64,000 nt of DNA from UBA11400 sp964473555 (GTDB lineage: Bacteria > Bacteroidota > Rhodothermia > Balneolales > HLUCCA01), in contig CAYYPL010000010.1 of NCBI GenBank assembly GCA_964473555.1, positions 18,343 through 82,342 on the forward strand, read 5' to 3'. Shown here in pieces: positions 1-7,535 of the stretch (within the stretch, counting starts at the first letter, position 1; each line of letters starts with the position of its first letter). The notes below the pieces were generated by a model that was not told the origin of the DNA, ran no database searches, and was given only the letters and a program-made list of their open reading frames with translations. Both the position numbers and the translations under genes were made by a program.

Positions 1-190
1 CGAACAAAGTTCGCCCGAGGGGGATAAGAGATAACAGAAAAGAGATAACGGAAAACAGTGTACGGAGTACAGTAAACAGAAAAGAGATAACAGATAAGAG
101 AAAAGAGATAAGAGAAAAGGGAGAAAAGATGTACGAAATTCTCTTTTCTGTTTTCTCTTATCTGTTTTCTAGAATTACGAAGTAATTTTT
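1..190. repeat. Heptad-word repeat element with inverted pyrimidine arm
   Basis: Sixteen consecutive 7-nt words run in perfect register from 23 to 134, every one starting with G (GATAAGA, GATAACA, GAAAAGA, GATAACG, GAAAACA, GTGTACG, GAGTACA, GTAAACA and so on). A short spacer follows, then five pyrimidine-rich words of the same length at 139-173 (TTCTCTT, TTCTGTT, TTCTCTT, ATCTGTT, TTCTAGA) able to pair with the purine run as a long imperfect hairpin. Three small perfect hairpins are embedded: 1-13 (CGAAC/GTTCG), 59-71 (TGTAC, loop GGA, GTACA) and 173-187 (AATTAC, loop GAA, GTAATT). The last ends 3 nt before the cysN start codon. It lacks coding potential. Related elements recur through the window. 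Confidence 0.8.
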
Positions 191-2068
191 ATGTCATACC
201 TAGAAATGGATTTATTGCGGTTCAGCACGGCTGGATCGGTTGATGATGGAAAAAGCACCCTGATCGGACGCTTGCTGTACGATTCCAAATCGATTTTTGA
301 GGATCAGCTTGAAGCGATCGAGAAAACCTCAAAAAGCACGGGCGAGGAGGGAGTGAACCTGGCATTGCTGACCGACGGACTACGAGCCGAACGTGAGCAA
401 AAGATCACCATCGACGTGGCTTATCGCTATTTCGCGACTCCGAAACGTAAATTTATCATTGCCGATACACCTGGACACATCCAGTACACCCGAAATATGG
501 TGACCGGCGCATCCACAGCTGACCTTGCGATTATTCTGGTCGATGCCCGAAAAGGGGTCCTCACACAGTCGAAACGTCACTCATTTATTGCATCATTGCT
601 CCAGATTCCGCATGTAGTGGTGGCTGTGAACAAAATGGACCTGGTGGAGTATTCGCAGGACCGTTTCAACGAAATTGTAGAAGATTTCAAGAATTTCGCG
701 CAAAAACTGGAGATCGACGACATTACATTTATTCCGATATCGGCGCTGGTGGGCGATAATATCGTGAACAAAGGCGATAATATGCCCTGGTACAATGGAT
801 CCACCTTGCTACACACTCTTGAGAATGTGAGTGTCGGTTCCCGTCAGAATCGCATCGATTTCCGTTACCCAGTCCAATATGTGGTGCGTCCAAATCAGGA
901 CTTCCGTGGATTCGCGGGAACCGTGGCATCAGGTTCCATCCGCGTTGGAGAAGAAATCACGGCACTGCCTAACCGCTTCAAAAGTAAGGTCAAAGAAATC
1001 TGGAAATACGACCAAAAGGTCGAGGAAGCCCTCGCTGGGGAGGCGGTTGTTATCACAATTGAGGACGAAATCGATATCAGTCGTGGCGATATGCTGGTCA
1101 GAACCGCTAATCAGCCTGCCTCGCAACAGGATTTCGAAGCGTTTGTTTGCTGGATGAACGAGAGTCCAATGGAACCTGGCAAATCGTATCATATCCAGCA
1201 CACCACCCGACTTGCGATGGCGATTCCGGTCCAGGTTCGATACAAAATCGATGTCGATACGCTGCACCGGGAAGAAACAAATGTACTGCAACTCAATGAA
1301 ATAGGTAGAGTACAGATCAAAACTTCAAAACCGTTGTTCACGGATCCCTACAAGATCAATAATGCAACGGGTAGCTTCATTCTGATTGATCCCGCTACAA
1401 ATGTAACCGTGGGCGCCGGTATGATCCGGGCAATTCAAACCGGAGAATCTGTTGAAACCAAGGATGATCAAAAAGCATTACAACCACTTCGTCCCCATAA
1501 AGACGTCGTTTGGGAACCCTGGAATATCCCACGAGCTGAACGGGAGCATAGAAACGGACATCCAGGCAAAGTTCTTTGGCTTACCGGAGTGTCCGGAGCC
1601 GGAAAATCGACCATAGCTCGGGAACTGGAGCGCCGTTTGTTCGCCAAAGGCAAGCAAACCATGTTATTGGATGGGGACCAGGTCCGCCACGGACTCAACG
1701 CCGATTTGGGATTTAGTCCTGCTGACCGTACCGAGAACATCCGACGGGTTGGAGAAGTCGCTCGATTGTTCTTTGAACACGGTAACGTAGTACTGTGCAC
1801 CTTTGTGTCGCCTTACAAAGCTGATCGTGATGCGGTTAAATCGCTGTTTCCTGATGGAGCCTTCGTTGAAATCCACGTTACCGCCGACCGCGATGTATTG
1901 ATCAAACGTGATCCAAAAGGGCTCTACCGAAAAGCACAGGCTGGAGAAATCACTGATTTGACTGGATTTAATGCAGATTATGAGGTTTCAGAAGATGCAA
2001 TTCGGATTGATACGACGCATATAACGGTGAATGAGGCAGTAAGTATGATAGAGAAGGTTTTAAGTTAG
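191..2068 (+). CDS. cysNC: Bifunctional sulfate adenylyltransferase subunit 1 / adenylylsulfate kinase (CysN-CysC fusion)
   Basis: Makes the sulfate donor PAPS. The N-terminal EF-Tu-like GTPase half drives ATP sulfurylase (with CysD), and the C-terminal half phosphorylates APS. Visible GTPase motifs are the P-loop GSVDDGKST at residues 15-23, DTPGH at 92-96 and NKMD at 147-150. The APS kinase domain starts near residue 455, with its P-loop GVSGAGKST at 466-474. At 625 residues it has the usual length of the fusion. The start ATG follows a small hairpin (173-187) by 3 nt, and no Shine-Dalgarno site is visible. The partner cysD would be expected just upstream, outside the window. Given the nine sulfotransferase-type genes here, it probably serves glycan sulfation rather than only cysteine synthesis; that role is inference, the enzyme call is firm. 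Confidence 0.96.
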   Translation: MSYLEMDLLRFSTAGSVDDGKSTLIGRLLYDSKSIFEDQLEAIEKTSKSTGEEGVNLALLTDGLRAEREQKITIDVAYRYFATPKRKFIIADTPGHIQYTRNMVTGASTADLAIILVDARKGVLTQSKRHSFIASLLQIPHVVVAVNKMDLVEYSQDRFNEIVEDFKNFAQKLEIDDITFIPISALVGDNIVNKGDNMPWYNGSTLLHTLENVSVGSRQNRIDFRYPVQYVVRPNQDFRGFAGTVASGSIRVGEEITALPNRFKSKVKEIWKYDQKVEEALAGEAVVITIEDEIDISRGDMLVRTANQPASQQDFEAFVCWMNESPMEPGKSYHIQHTTRLAMAIPVQVRYKIDVDTLHREETNVLQLNEIGRVQIKTSKPLFTDPYKINNATGSFILIDPATNVTVGAGMIRAIQTGESVETKDDQKALQPLRPHKDVVWEPWNIPRAEREHRNGHPGKVLWLTGVSGAGKSTIARELERRLFAKGKQTMLLDGDQVRHGLNADLGFSPADRTENIRRVGEVARLFFEHGNVVLCTFVSPYKADRDAVKSLFPDGAFVEIHVTADRDVLIKRDPKGLYRKAQAGEITDLTGFNADYEVSEDAIRIDTTHITVNEAVSMIEKVLS

Positions 2069-2165
2069 TTCACCACAGTTCACAGATAACGGATGAGAGA
2101 CGAGGGACTAGGGACACTCAAGGCTCTCATCCCTCATCCCTCATCCCTCATCACATAAAAAGGAT
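2069..2165. repeat. Heptad-word repeat element, intergenic hairpin type
   Basis: The whole gap between cysNC and the epimerase gene is repeat. Purine words run in register from 2092 (GATGAGA, GACGAGG, GACTAGG, GACACTC). They are followed by pyrimidine words from 2124 to 2151 (CTCTCAT, then CCCTCAT three times) that can pair with the first arm. The left flank (GTTCACA, GATAACG) uses words of the same kind. The element sits between two codirectional genes, so it could act as a transcript hairpin, but it has no T-run typical of a terminator. Confidence 0.75.
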
Positions 2166-3251
2166 ATGCACATTGACTTAATTGCCGGGGCGCGGCCGAA
2201 TTTTATGAAGATAGCCCCGATTACACATGCCATCAGAGAGGCCCAAAAACAGGGCAAAAACATTCACTTCAGGCTCATTCACACCGGACAACATTACGAC
2301 AAGAATATGAGCGATACCTTCTTTGAGGAGCTCCATATTCCCCATCCGGACGTGAATCTCGGTGCAGGAGGCGGAACCCAGGCCGAGCAAACGGCTGCCA
2401 TCATGGTTGGCTACGAAAAACTGCTTCTGGAGCAAGTAAAACCAGATTATTGCCTGGTTGTAGGCGACGTAACGTCGACAATGGCTTGCAGCATAACCGC
2501 TCAGAAGCTACATGTGAAGGTGATCCACGTCGAAGGGGGCATCCGTAGCGGCGACTGGACCATGCCCGAGGAGATCAATCGACTGGTTACCGATGCCATC
2601 ACCAATATTTTCTTCACAACTTCTGAAGTTGCCAATGAAAACCTCCGAAAAGCAGGAGTATCCGAGGATAAAATCGTCTTTGTGGGCAACACCATGATCG
2701 ATACGTTGCTGGCGAATCAGGATAGATTGAATCCGCCTGCGATATGGTCAGAAGCCGGACTCCAATCCAAACAGTATCTGGTCACCACGCTCCATCGACC
2801 AGCCAATGTGGACACGGGAGAGCAACTCCGATCTCTGTTAGAAACCATTATCGATAACACAGGCGATGCCAAGTTGGTGTTCCCCGTTCATCCACGAACG
2901 CGAAAGAAACTTGATGAAATCGGATATACCCATCCACGGTTGATCATGGTCGAGCCACTCGGTTACCTCCAGTTCAATTATCTGGTGAAGCATGCGTTGG
3001 GCGTCATTACCGATAGCGGGGGAATCACCGAAGAAACTACTGTGATGGGAGTACCTTGCATTACGTTGCGCGACACCACCGAGCGTCCGGAGACCGTCAC
3101 CATCGGAACCAACGAGCTCATAGGAACCAATCCTGAGGCCATTCGTCCGGCTCTTGCCAAACTGATGAGTGACACCTGGAAAAAAGGTAGTATCCCGCCA
3201 CTTTGGGATGGGAAGTCAGCGAGCCGCATTATCGATTATTTGTTGAAGTAG
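2166..3251 (+). CDS. wecB: UDP-N-acetylglucosamine 2-epimerase (non-hydrolysing)
   Basis: Interconverts UDP-GlcNAc and UDP-ManNAc in the cytoplasm, feeding ManNAc-type sugars or nonulosonic acids into surface glycans. The 361 residues match the family length. Visible family signatures are GARPNFMKIAP at the N-terminus, HTGQHYD near residue 37, VVGDVTST, HVEGGIRSGD, TLHRPANVD, FPVHPRTR and the C-terminal UDP-binding stretch with DSGGITEETTVMG followed by RDTTERPET. The gene lies between two heptad repeat elements, after cysNC and before an ABC exporter. A link to the NeuB operon 40 kb downstream is plausible but only inferred. The symbol wecB is used in the broad family sense. Confidence 0.93.
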   Translation: MHIDLIAGARPNFMKIAPITHAIREAQKQGKNIHFRLIHTGQHYDKNMSDTFFEELHIPHPDVNLGAGGGTQAEQTAAIMVGYEKLLLEQVKPDYCLVVGDVTSTMACSITAQKLHVKVIHVEGGIRSGDWTMPEEINRLVTDAITNIFFTTSEVANENLRKAGVSEDKIVFVGNTMIDTLLANQDRLNPPAIWSEAGLQSKQYLVTTLHRPANVDTGEQLRSLLETIIDNTGDAKLVFPVHPRTRKKLDEIGYTHPRLIMVEPLGYLQFNYLVKHALGVITDSGGITEETTVMGVPCITLRDTTERPETVTIGTNELIGTNPEAIRPALAKLMSDTWKKGSIPPLWDGKSASRIIDYLLK

Positions 3252-3361
3252 TACACACTACACAGTAAACGGATGAGAGACGAGGGACTACGGATGAGAG
3301 ATGAGCAAATCCCTCATCCCTCGTCTCTCGTCCCTCGTCCCTTTTCATTTATTCGAACGAA
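3252..3361. repeat. Heptad-word repeat element, inverted arms
   Basis: Five purine words in register from 3272 (GATGAGA, GACGAGG, GACTACG, GATGAGA, GATGAGC), a 4-nt spacer, then five pyrimidine words from 3311 (CCCTCAT, CCCTCGT, CTCTCGT, CCCTCGT, CCCTTTT). The arms are largely complementary, giving a hairpin of roughly 30 bp. It is closely related to the element at 2069-2165. The right flank runs straight into the GTG start of the next gene through a CGAACGAAGTGAG motif. Confidence 0.78.
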
Positions 3362-5272
3362 GTGAGCATATACTTTCGAGCCTTATCTCTAATCTGGAAC
3401 GCAGATCCCAAGAACGCTGCTGCCCAGATCTTGGCGCAAGCACTGATGGCGGTACTACCGGTGGCTATTCTTGCGTCGTTGAAGGCGTTGTTTGATTCCA
3501 TCGCGACTGAATCGCCTGTTTTGGACGGGGCGTTGCAGGCCTTGTTCATTTTGGCAGCGCTGACTGTATTCCAATCTGGAGTGACACAGTGGTTACAGTA
3601 TCTAACAACTACGCACCAGCAAAAACTCACAGATTACGTCGCGGGACACATTCTCGACAAGTCGATCCACATTCCTTACACGTACTTCGAGGACCATCAG
3701 TATCACGACTCCCTTCACCTTGCCCAGCGTCAATCGATATTCCGATTGCCACAGGTATTCCAGCAGTTTCAGTTCCTGGCGACCAATATCTTGTCGTTAG
3801 TGCTACTTGTGGCCTACTTTTTCTCGCTCATCACCGCCTACGCCTGGGTGATTCTGTTCATTGCGCTTCCCGTTGCGGGCATTAAATGGTACAGTGGATT
3901 CGCTCTGCAACGTCTTGAGAAGAAGTTGGTCCTGGCCGAGCGTGAAGCGACCTACTATCACATGGTCATGACGGGCGAAGAGTACGCCAAAGAGATCCGA
4001 ACGCTCAACTTCGGACAGTCGTTTCTGACGCGATTCCGAGAGCTCCGCGACATGATTTATCGTCGCAAACGCGGACTCCAACGCCGATTGTTGCTAATCA
4101 CCACCTTCGCGGAGCTCATCGAAGTCGTCGTGTTTTTCGGAATTATGTATGGCGTCATTCAGCAGGCCTTTTTGGGGATAGTCACCATCGGACTCTTCGT
4201 CGTGTACATCCAGGGACTCCAGAAAATACAGGGTAATCTGAAGTCCTTTTTGAACGCTGTCGTGCAGCTTGTTACCCAAAAACTGTTTCTCAGGGATATA
4301 TTCATGTTCCTGGACATTGAAATGGATCGTCCGAATCAGGGGAAACTGGAGTTTCCGACCCAAAACGTTGACATTGAAGTCAAAAATCTGTCCTATACGT
4401 ATCCAGGAAGCAACAAATATGCCATTCAGGATGTCAACATGACACTCAAACAGGGTCAGATGATTGGACTTGTCGGGGCCAACGGTTCCGGGAAGTCGAC
4501 CCTGGTCAAATTGCTTGCTGGCCTCTACACACCGTCCGAAGGCACCATCCGCATCGGCAAATACCAGATAGCAGATCTCGATTCCGACAGTTATCGGGAT
4601 GCGGCCATGTTTCTGTTTCAGGACTTTGAGAAGTATTTTTTGACGGTAGAGGATATAGTAAAACTGGGAGCAACTGAGCCGAACGAAGTTCGGCGAAAAC
4701 AGAAAACAGAAAACGGAGAACGGCAGAATGGGTTAGCGGGCCACGGGGCTAGTGGGCTAGCAGGAGTGCAGGGGACAGAGGGCAGGGGTCAGAGAGAAGA
4801 AAATCGGAGGACAAAGCTAGACGGGCTGTTAACTGGTTACCGTTTACCGTTTTCGCAGACCGAATCTTTGAGGTCTGCTCTTGAAAAGGCTGATGCCTGG
4901 AGCTTCGTTGAGGCCTTACCCGAAGGCGTCAAGACCAAGATGGGGCGTATTTTTAAGGATGGAGCCCAGTTAAGTGGGGGACAATGGCAGAAACTGGCGA
5001 TTGCCAGGGCGTTTTATCGGAGTCCGCGGGTGATTGTGTTAGATGAGCCGACTAGTGCTCTGGATGCGATTGCCGAAAATTCGATCTTTTCTCATTTCAA
5101 ATCGATGCGTGCCGACCGAATAACGTTGGTGATTTCGCATCGCCTGTACAACCTCAAGGATTGCGACTACATCTACGTCATCGACGAGGGCCGCATGGTA
5201 CAGGAAGGGACATTTGCTCATCTCACCCAAGTCCCGGGGTTATTTCAGGAATTGTATAAGCAACAGAATTAG
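3362..5272 (+). CDS. ABC exporter, fused membrane and ATPase domains, with in-frame repeat insertion
   Basis: Predicted inner-membrane exporter half-transporter of the lipid/polysaccharide flippase type. A membrane domain occupies about residues 1-310. The ATPase domain follows, with Walker A GANGSGKST at about 372-380, Q-loop Gln at about 420, signature LSGGQ at about 537-541, Walker B ending in DEPTSALD at about 561-568 and the H-loop His at about 593. The start is GTG at 3362, immediately after a repeat. Between Q-loop and signature, residues of about 440-506 are low-complexity and encoded by a 201-nt repeat element (4678-4878) whose length is a multiple of three, so the frame is kept. This makes the protein longer than usual (636 residues). 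All catalytic motifs remain, so it may still work. The TAG stop overlaps the next repeat. Substrate unknown; context suggests a glycan or glycolipid. Confidence 0.88.
   Translation: MSIYFRALSLIWNADPKNAAAQILAQALMAVLPVAILASLKALFDSIATESPVLDGALQALFILAALTVFQSGVTQWLQYLTTTHQQKLTDYVAGHILDKSIHIPYTYFEDHQYHDSLHLAQRQSIFRLPQVFQQFQFLATNILSLVLLVAYFFSLITAYAWVILFIALPVAGIKWYSGFALQRLEKKLVLAEREATYYHMVMTGEEYAKEIRTLNFGQSFLTRFRELRDMIYRRKRGLQRRLLLITTFAELIEVVVFFGIMYGVIQQAFLGIVTIGLFVVYIQGLQKIQGNLKSFLNAVVQLVTQKLFLRDIFMFLDIEMDRPNQGKLEFPTQNVDIEVKNLSYTYPGSNKYAIQDVNMTLKQGQMIGLVGANGSGKSTLVKLLAGLYTPSEGTIRIGKYQIADLDSDSYRDAAMFLFQDFEKYFLTVEDIVKLGATEPNEVRRKQKTENGERQNGLAGHGASGLAGVQGTEGRGQREENRRTKLDGLLTGYRLPFSQTESLRSALEKADAWSFVEALPEGVKTKMGRIFKDGAQLSGGQWQKLAIARAFYRSPRVIVLDEPTSALDAIAENSIFSHFKSMRADRITLVISHRLYNLKDCDYIYVIDEGRMVQEGTFAHLTQVPGLFQELYKQQN
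4678..4878. repeat. Repeat element inserted in frame inside the ABC transporter ATPase domain
   Basis: The left end is a perfect 7-bp hairpin with a GAA loop (GCCGAAC 4678-4684, GTTCGGC 4688-4694). Then come 7-nt words in register from 4695 (GAAAACA, GAAAACA, GAAAACG, GAGAACG, GCAGAAT), 8-nt words from 4730 (GGGTTAGC, GGGCCACG, GGGCTAGT, GGGCTAGC) and 7-nt words again from 4771 (GGGGACA, GAGGGCA, GGGGTCA, GAGAGAA). The right part has ACCGTTTACCGTTTTCGC, complementary to the first words, and ends in a 7-bp hairpin (GCAGACC 4855-4861, GGTCTGC 4872-4878). Hairpin to hairpin it is 201 nt, 67 codons without a stop. The word structure matches the intergenic elements, so it is the same family moved into a coding region. 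Confidence 0.8.
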
Positions 5273-5399
5273 GCAAGTAGGCAAATAGGCAAGCAGGAAA
5301 GCGAGCGAGCAGACACTCTCCGCGATGAAATTGTGCTCTCCGTGGTGAAACCACACTCTTCACGAGCGAAGTCGAACACAAGTACGGTTCACGACACAA
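5272..5399. repeat. Composite repeat A: octad words plus hairpin-unit array
   Basis: Starts inside the stop codon of the ABC transporter gene with 8-nt words (GGCAAGTA, GGCAAATA, GGCAAGCA, GGAAAGCG). About 20-nt units follow, each beginning CTCTCC or CTCTTC. Unit 1 has the stem CGCGAT/ATTGTG around GAA (5321-5335, with G-U pairs). Unit 2 has GTGGT/ACCAC around GAA (5342-5354). A third unit at about 5355-5377 is degenerate. The right end reaches the last codons of the minus-strand toxin gene at 5400. No gene is visible here. Confidence 0.75.
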
Positions 5400-5681
5400 C
5401 TACTGAGGAAATTGTTTCCGGAAATGTCGAATGGTCAATATCTCGATCTGATTGGTGACCTCATAGATCACACTGTAGTTTCCATGGACCACGAGTTCTC
5501 TGATGTCAGAGTTCTCCATTTCTGGAACAGCTCTCCCGACAAATGGATTTTTAGATAGAGTGGATACTTTCAGCTCAACATGTTCAATTAATTCAACGGC
5601 GGCATATGGATCGTCTTTTGAAATATAGTCGAGAATTTCAACGAGTCTGCGTTTTGCAGTAGGAGACCAAACGATTTTCAT
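5400..5681 (-). CDS. RelE/ParE-family toxin
   Basis: A 93-residue protein with the ParE-type layout. It begins MKIVWSPTAKRRLVEI, with a helix-rich start containing a D-Y-I segment, then NPFVGRAVPEM, the strand RELVVHGNYSVIYEV and the C-terminal ILTIRHFRKQFP. Members either poison DNA gyrase (ParE) or cleave mRNA on ribosomes (RelE); the RELVxGxYxVIYxV pattern favours the ParE side, but the target cannot be settled from sequence. Its ATG overlaps the stop of the upstream antitoxin gene by 4 nt, as expected for a translationally coupled toxin-antitoxin pair. The 3' end abuts composite repeat A. Confidence 0.9.
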   Translation of the reverse strand: MKIVWSPTAKRRLVEILDYISKDDPYAAVELIEHVELKVSTLSKNPFVGRAVPEMENSDIRELVVHGNYSVIYEVTNQIEILTIRHFRKQFPQ

Positions 5682-5941
5682 TTAGAATGATATCTGGATT
5701 TCAACTCGGATATAAAACTTTCATGATCAGTTCCTAGTCCACTTCCTAACTCTAATTTGGCTGATTCAATGTCTTTTTTAAAAGCCAAATCAATCCTTTG
5801 AAGCATATCAACCAAGTTATAGGAATCAACCGACTCTCCAACTTCGTCTGAATCGACGATCTGAATTTCAGGATTCTCCACTAACAATTGGTAGAGCTTT
5901 TTCAAGGATTCACCTTCAGCTCGAATAGTTATGGTTTTCAT
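5678..5941 (-). CDS. Antitoxin of the ParE-type module
   Basis: An 87-residue acidic protein directly upstream of and overlapping the toxin gene by 4 nt. The N-terminal MKTITIRAEGESLKKLYQLL forms a short strand and helix typical of small antitoxin dimerisation domains. The C-terminal half (SFISELKSRYHSK) would be the toxin-binding tail. No named antitoxin family is obvious by eye; the assignment rests on size, charge and the coupled toxin. As in most such modules the antitoxin probably represses its own promoter, which would lie at 5942-6000. No clear operator palindrome is visible there. Confidence 0.8.
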   Translation of the reverse strand: MKTITIRAEGESLKKLYQLLVENPEIQIVDSDEVGESVDSYNLVDMLQRIDLAFKKDIESAKLELGSGLGTDHESFISELKSRYHSK

Positions 5942-6375
5942 GGTATTTTTGGTTTGAGAGTGGACTTATTTGCTGGGTTTAACTAATGTAATTGATAGTC
6001 GTTTCTGAGGCAACCACTTCTTATGTGGAAGATGTGAACTAGGTTATTAGGCCATTGGGTCAATAGGCAAGTAGGCTTTTTTGGTGCACAAGGGTCAGAA
6101 AGGGCAGAAAGTGCAGCTTTAGTTCATACAATACAGTACACAGTACACACTCTCTGTGGTGAAACCATACTCTCCACAACGCAAGTTGTGCTCTCCGTGG
6201 TGAAACCGCACGCTCCACGAGCGAAGCGAGTACTCTCCGAGAGCCGCAGGCGAACACTCTCCCGCGACGAAGTCGCACTAAGGTTCCGCTTCCAACTCTT
6301 TTCATTTATCCCTTATCTCTTTTGAATTATCAATAGTCAACTCGCATTGCGAGTAAAATATATCTACATTTGAGC
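5942..6375. repeat. Composite repeat B between two toxin-antitoxin modules
   Basis: This 434-nt gap holds no convincing gene. After about 115 nt of AT-rich sequence the repeat runs from 6058 to about 6325. First come 8-nt words (GGTCAATA, GGCAAGTA), then 7-nt words in register from 6122 (GTTCATA, CAATACA, GTACACA, GTACACA). Directly after them lie about six hairpin units: GTGGT/ACCAT (6156-6168), CACAAC/GTTGTG with loop GCAA (6175-6190), GTGGT/ACCGC (6197-6209), two weaker units, and GCGAC/GTCGC (6264-6276). The right end AGGTTCCGCTTCC is shared with composite repeat D. A separate 6-bp hairpin ACTCGC/GCGAGT lies at 6340-6354, upstream of the next gene. Confidence 0.8.
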
Positions 6376-6825
6376 ATGAACGAGTGTTTAACGTCATCCA
6401 TTTCCCGGTTTTTAGAGCAGCAGCATGATCTGATGTTCTTCTATGTGTTTGGGTCGGTTTTGAGTTCGCAACATTTCAGGGATGTGGATGTGGCTGTGTT
6501 TTTTCGGGATGGTGATTATGACTTGCTGCGTGTTGGAGAATTGGTATCAGAGCTTGAATTGATCACCCAGACCAAGACCGATTTGATCGTTTTGAACGAT
6601 TTGTTTGCGAAAAATCCTGCTTTTGCCCACGAAATAGTGTCCACTGGATCGTTGGGATACTTTTCGGGCACACCTAGCTCTATTGACAAAGATACCTGGG
6701 TTGATTTCAAGGTCAATTGTATCAAGTACTTCGAAGACACTCGGTATTTACGGGAAATGTCTCGTGAAGCGCTACTGAATCGTGTAAAATCCGGAAACCT
6801 CGGGAAGAGAGACTATGCAACTTGA
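6376..6825 (+). CDS. MNT-type nucleotidyltransferase antitoxin (MntA-like)
   Basis: A minimal nucleotidyltransferase of 149 residues. The signature GSV followed by nine residues and DVDVAVFF is the G-S/D-x-D metal site of the family, with both acidic residues present. In characterised MntA/HepT (HEPN/MNT) systems the MNT protein adenylylates a tyrosine near the active site of the HEPN toxin and silences it. ATG 6376 is preferred over the in-frame TTG at 6370. The gene overlaps the HEPN gene by 11 nt in the same direction, so the two form one operon. A small hairpin lies 22 nt upstream. Confidence 0.88.
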   Translation: MNECLTSSISRFLEQQHDLMFFYVFGSVLSSQHFRDVDVAVFFRDGDYDLLRVGELVSELELITQTKTDLIVLNDLFAKNPAFAHEIVSTGSLGYFSGTPSSIDKDTWVDFKVNCIKYFEDTRYLREMSREALLNRVKSGNLGKRDYAT

Positions 6826-7213
6826 ACGATTACAACATCTGGACACCAATATTGCTGAGCTTGAAAAGCTGGTTTCTGGACTTACACTTGAAGAAGTCAG
6901 AAGTAAAACTTTCAATCAATGGGCGCTTCGATATGGATTGTTTGAATCGGTACAGATTGTAATTGACCTTTCGTGTCATGTTGTTTCCAGGAATAATTTT
7001 GGAAGCACGAACACGTATCGAGATTGCATCGATGCGTTGGTCAGATTTGATGTTATTGACCCGAAGCTTGGGGAGAGCCTGAAAAAAATGGTAGGCCTGC
7101 GAAATATTCTGGTCCATGATTACGTAGAGATCGAAATTGCTCAGTTATACAATTTTGTATCGGATTTGACTGATTTCCGAAAGTTTTCGGTAGCTCTTAG
7201 AAGGTATTTATGA
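6815..7213 (+). CDS. HEPN-domain ribonuclease toxin (HepT/DUF86-like)
   Basis: A 132-residue mostly helical protein. Near residue 98 it carries RNILVHDY, which is the RxxxxHxY catalytic motif of HepT-type HEPN ribonucleases, including the tyrosine that the cognate MNT protein modifies. Position downstream of, and overlapping, the MNT gene is the standard arrangement. The toxin would cut RNA in the cytoplasm when unmodified. The motif is intact, so the module is likely functional. Composite repeat C begins just after the stop codon. Confidence 0.9.
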   Translation: MQLERLQHLDTNIAELEKLVSGLTLEEVRSKTFNQWALRYGLFESVQIVIDLSCHVVSRNNFGSTNTYRDCIDALVRFDVIDPKLGESLKKMVGLRNILVHDYVEIEIAQLYNFVSDLTDFRKFSVALRRYL

Positions 7214-7460
7214 TTTAGCGGGGAGCAGGCTTTTTTGGCGCAGGAAGGTCAGGAAGGTCAGAATGGAAGGATGTACACAAGCACCTTTAGGTGCGCATTC
7301 TACTGACGTACATGAGGCGCAGCTTATCTCTTATCCCTTTTCTGCTCGCAAGCGCGAAGCGCGAAGCGAGTGCTATCCGTGAGCCGCAGGCGAAAACTCT
7401 CCATGGCGTTAGTTGTACTTTCCGTGATGAAATCGTACTCTCCGTGGCTAACGGTATACT
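7214..7460. repeat. Composite repeat C between HepT and the RHH/PIN module
   Basis: Left part: degenerate purine words (AGGTCAGGA, AGGTCAGAA). Then a perfect hairpin GCACC/GGTGC (about 7280-7294) and pyrimidine words CTTATCT, CTTATCC, CTTTTCT at about 7323-7343. A GC-rich stretch follows with nested GCGC/GCGC hairpins around GAA. Last comes a run of hairpin units from about 7370: GCC/GGC around GCA, a G-U-rich ATGGC/GTTGT unit, GTGAT/ATCGT around GAA, and a degenerate unit. Many spacers read ACTCTCC or ACTTTCC. No gene is visible. Confidence 0.7.
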
Positions 7461-7501
7461 TTTCACTAATAGTTTGAATTCATTAGAACTTTGTACTACT
7501 A

Positions 7502-7520
7502 TGTACTACATTGTAATACA
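7502..7520. promoter_or_regulatory. Palindromic operator candidate upstream of the RHH antitoxin
   Basis: The 19-nt sequence TGTACTACATTGTAATACA is a palindrome with a single mismatched pair around its centre. It lies 15 nt before the ATG of a ribbon-helix-helix antitoxin and is preceded by a second TGTACTA half-like copy at 7492-7498. RHH antitoxins usually repress their own operon by binding such sites. That this one is used is inference. Confidence 0.5.
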
Positions 7521-7535
7521 TTAAAATTTTGCATT

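Noticed and set aside
3301..3495. Open frame beginning in the repeat before the ABC transporter gene
   Set aside because: Made of translated repeat words and overlaps the N-terminal codons of the real gene in a different frame.
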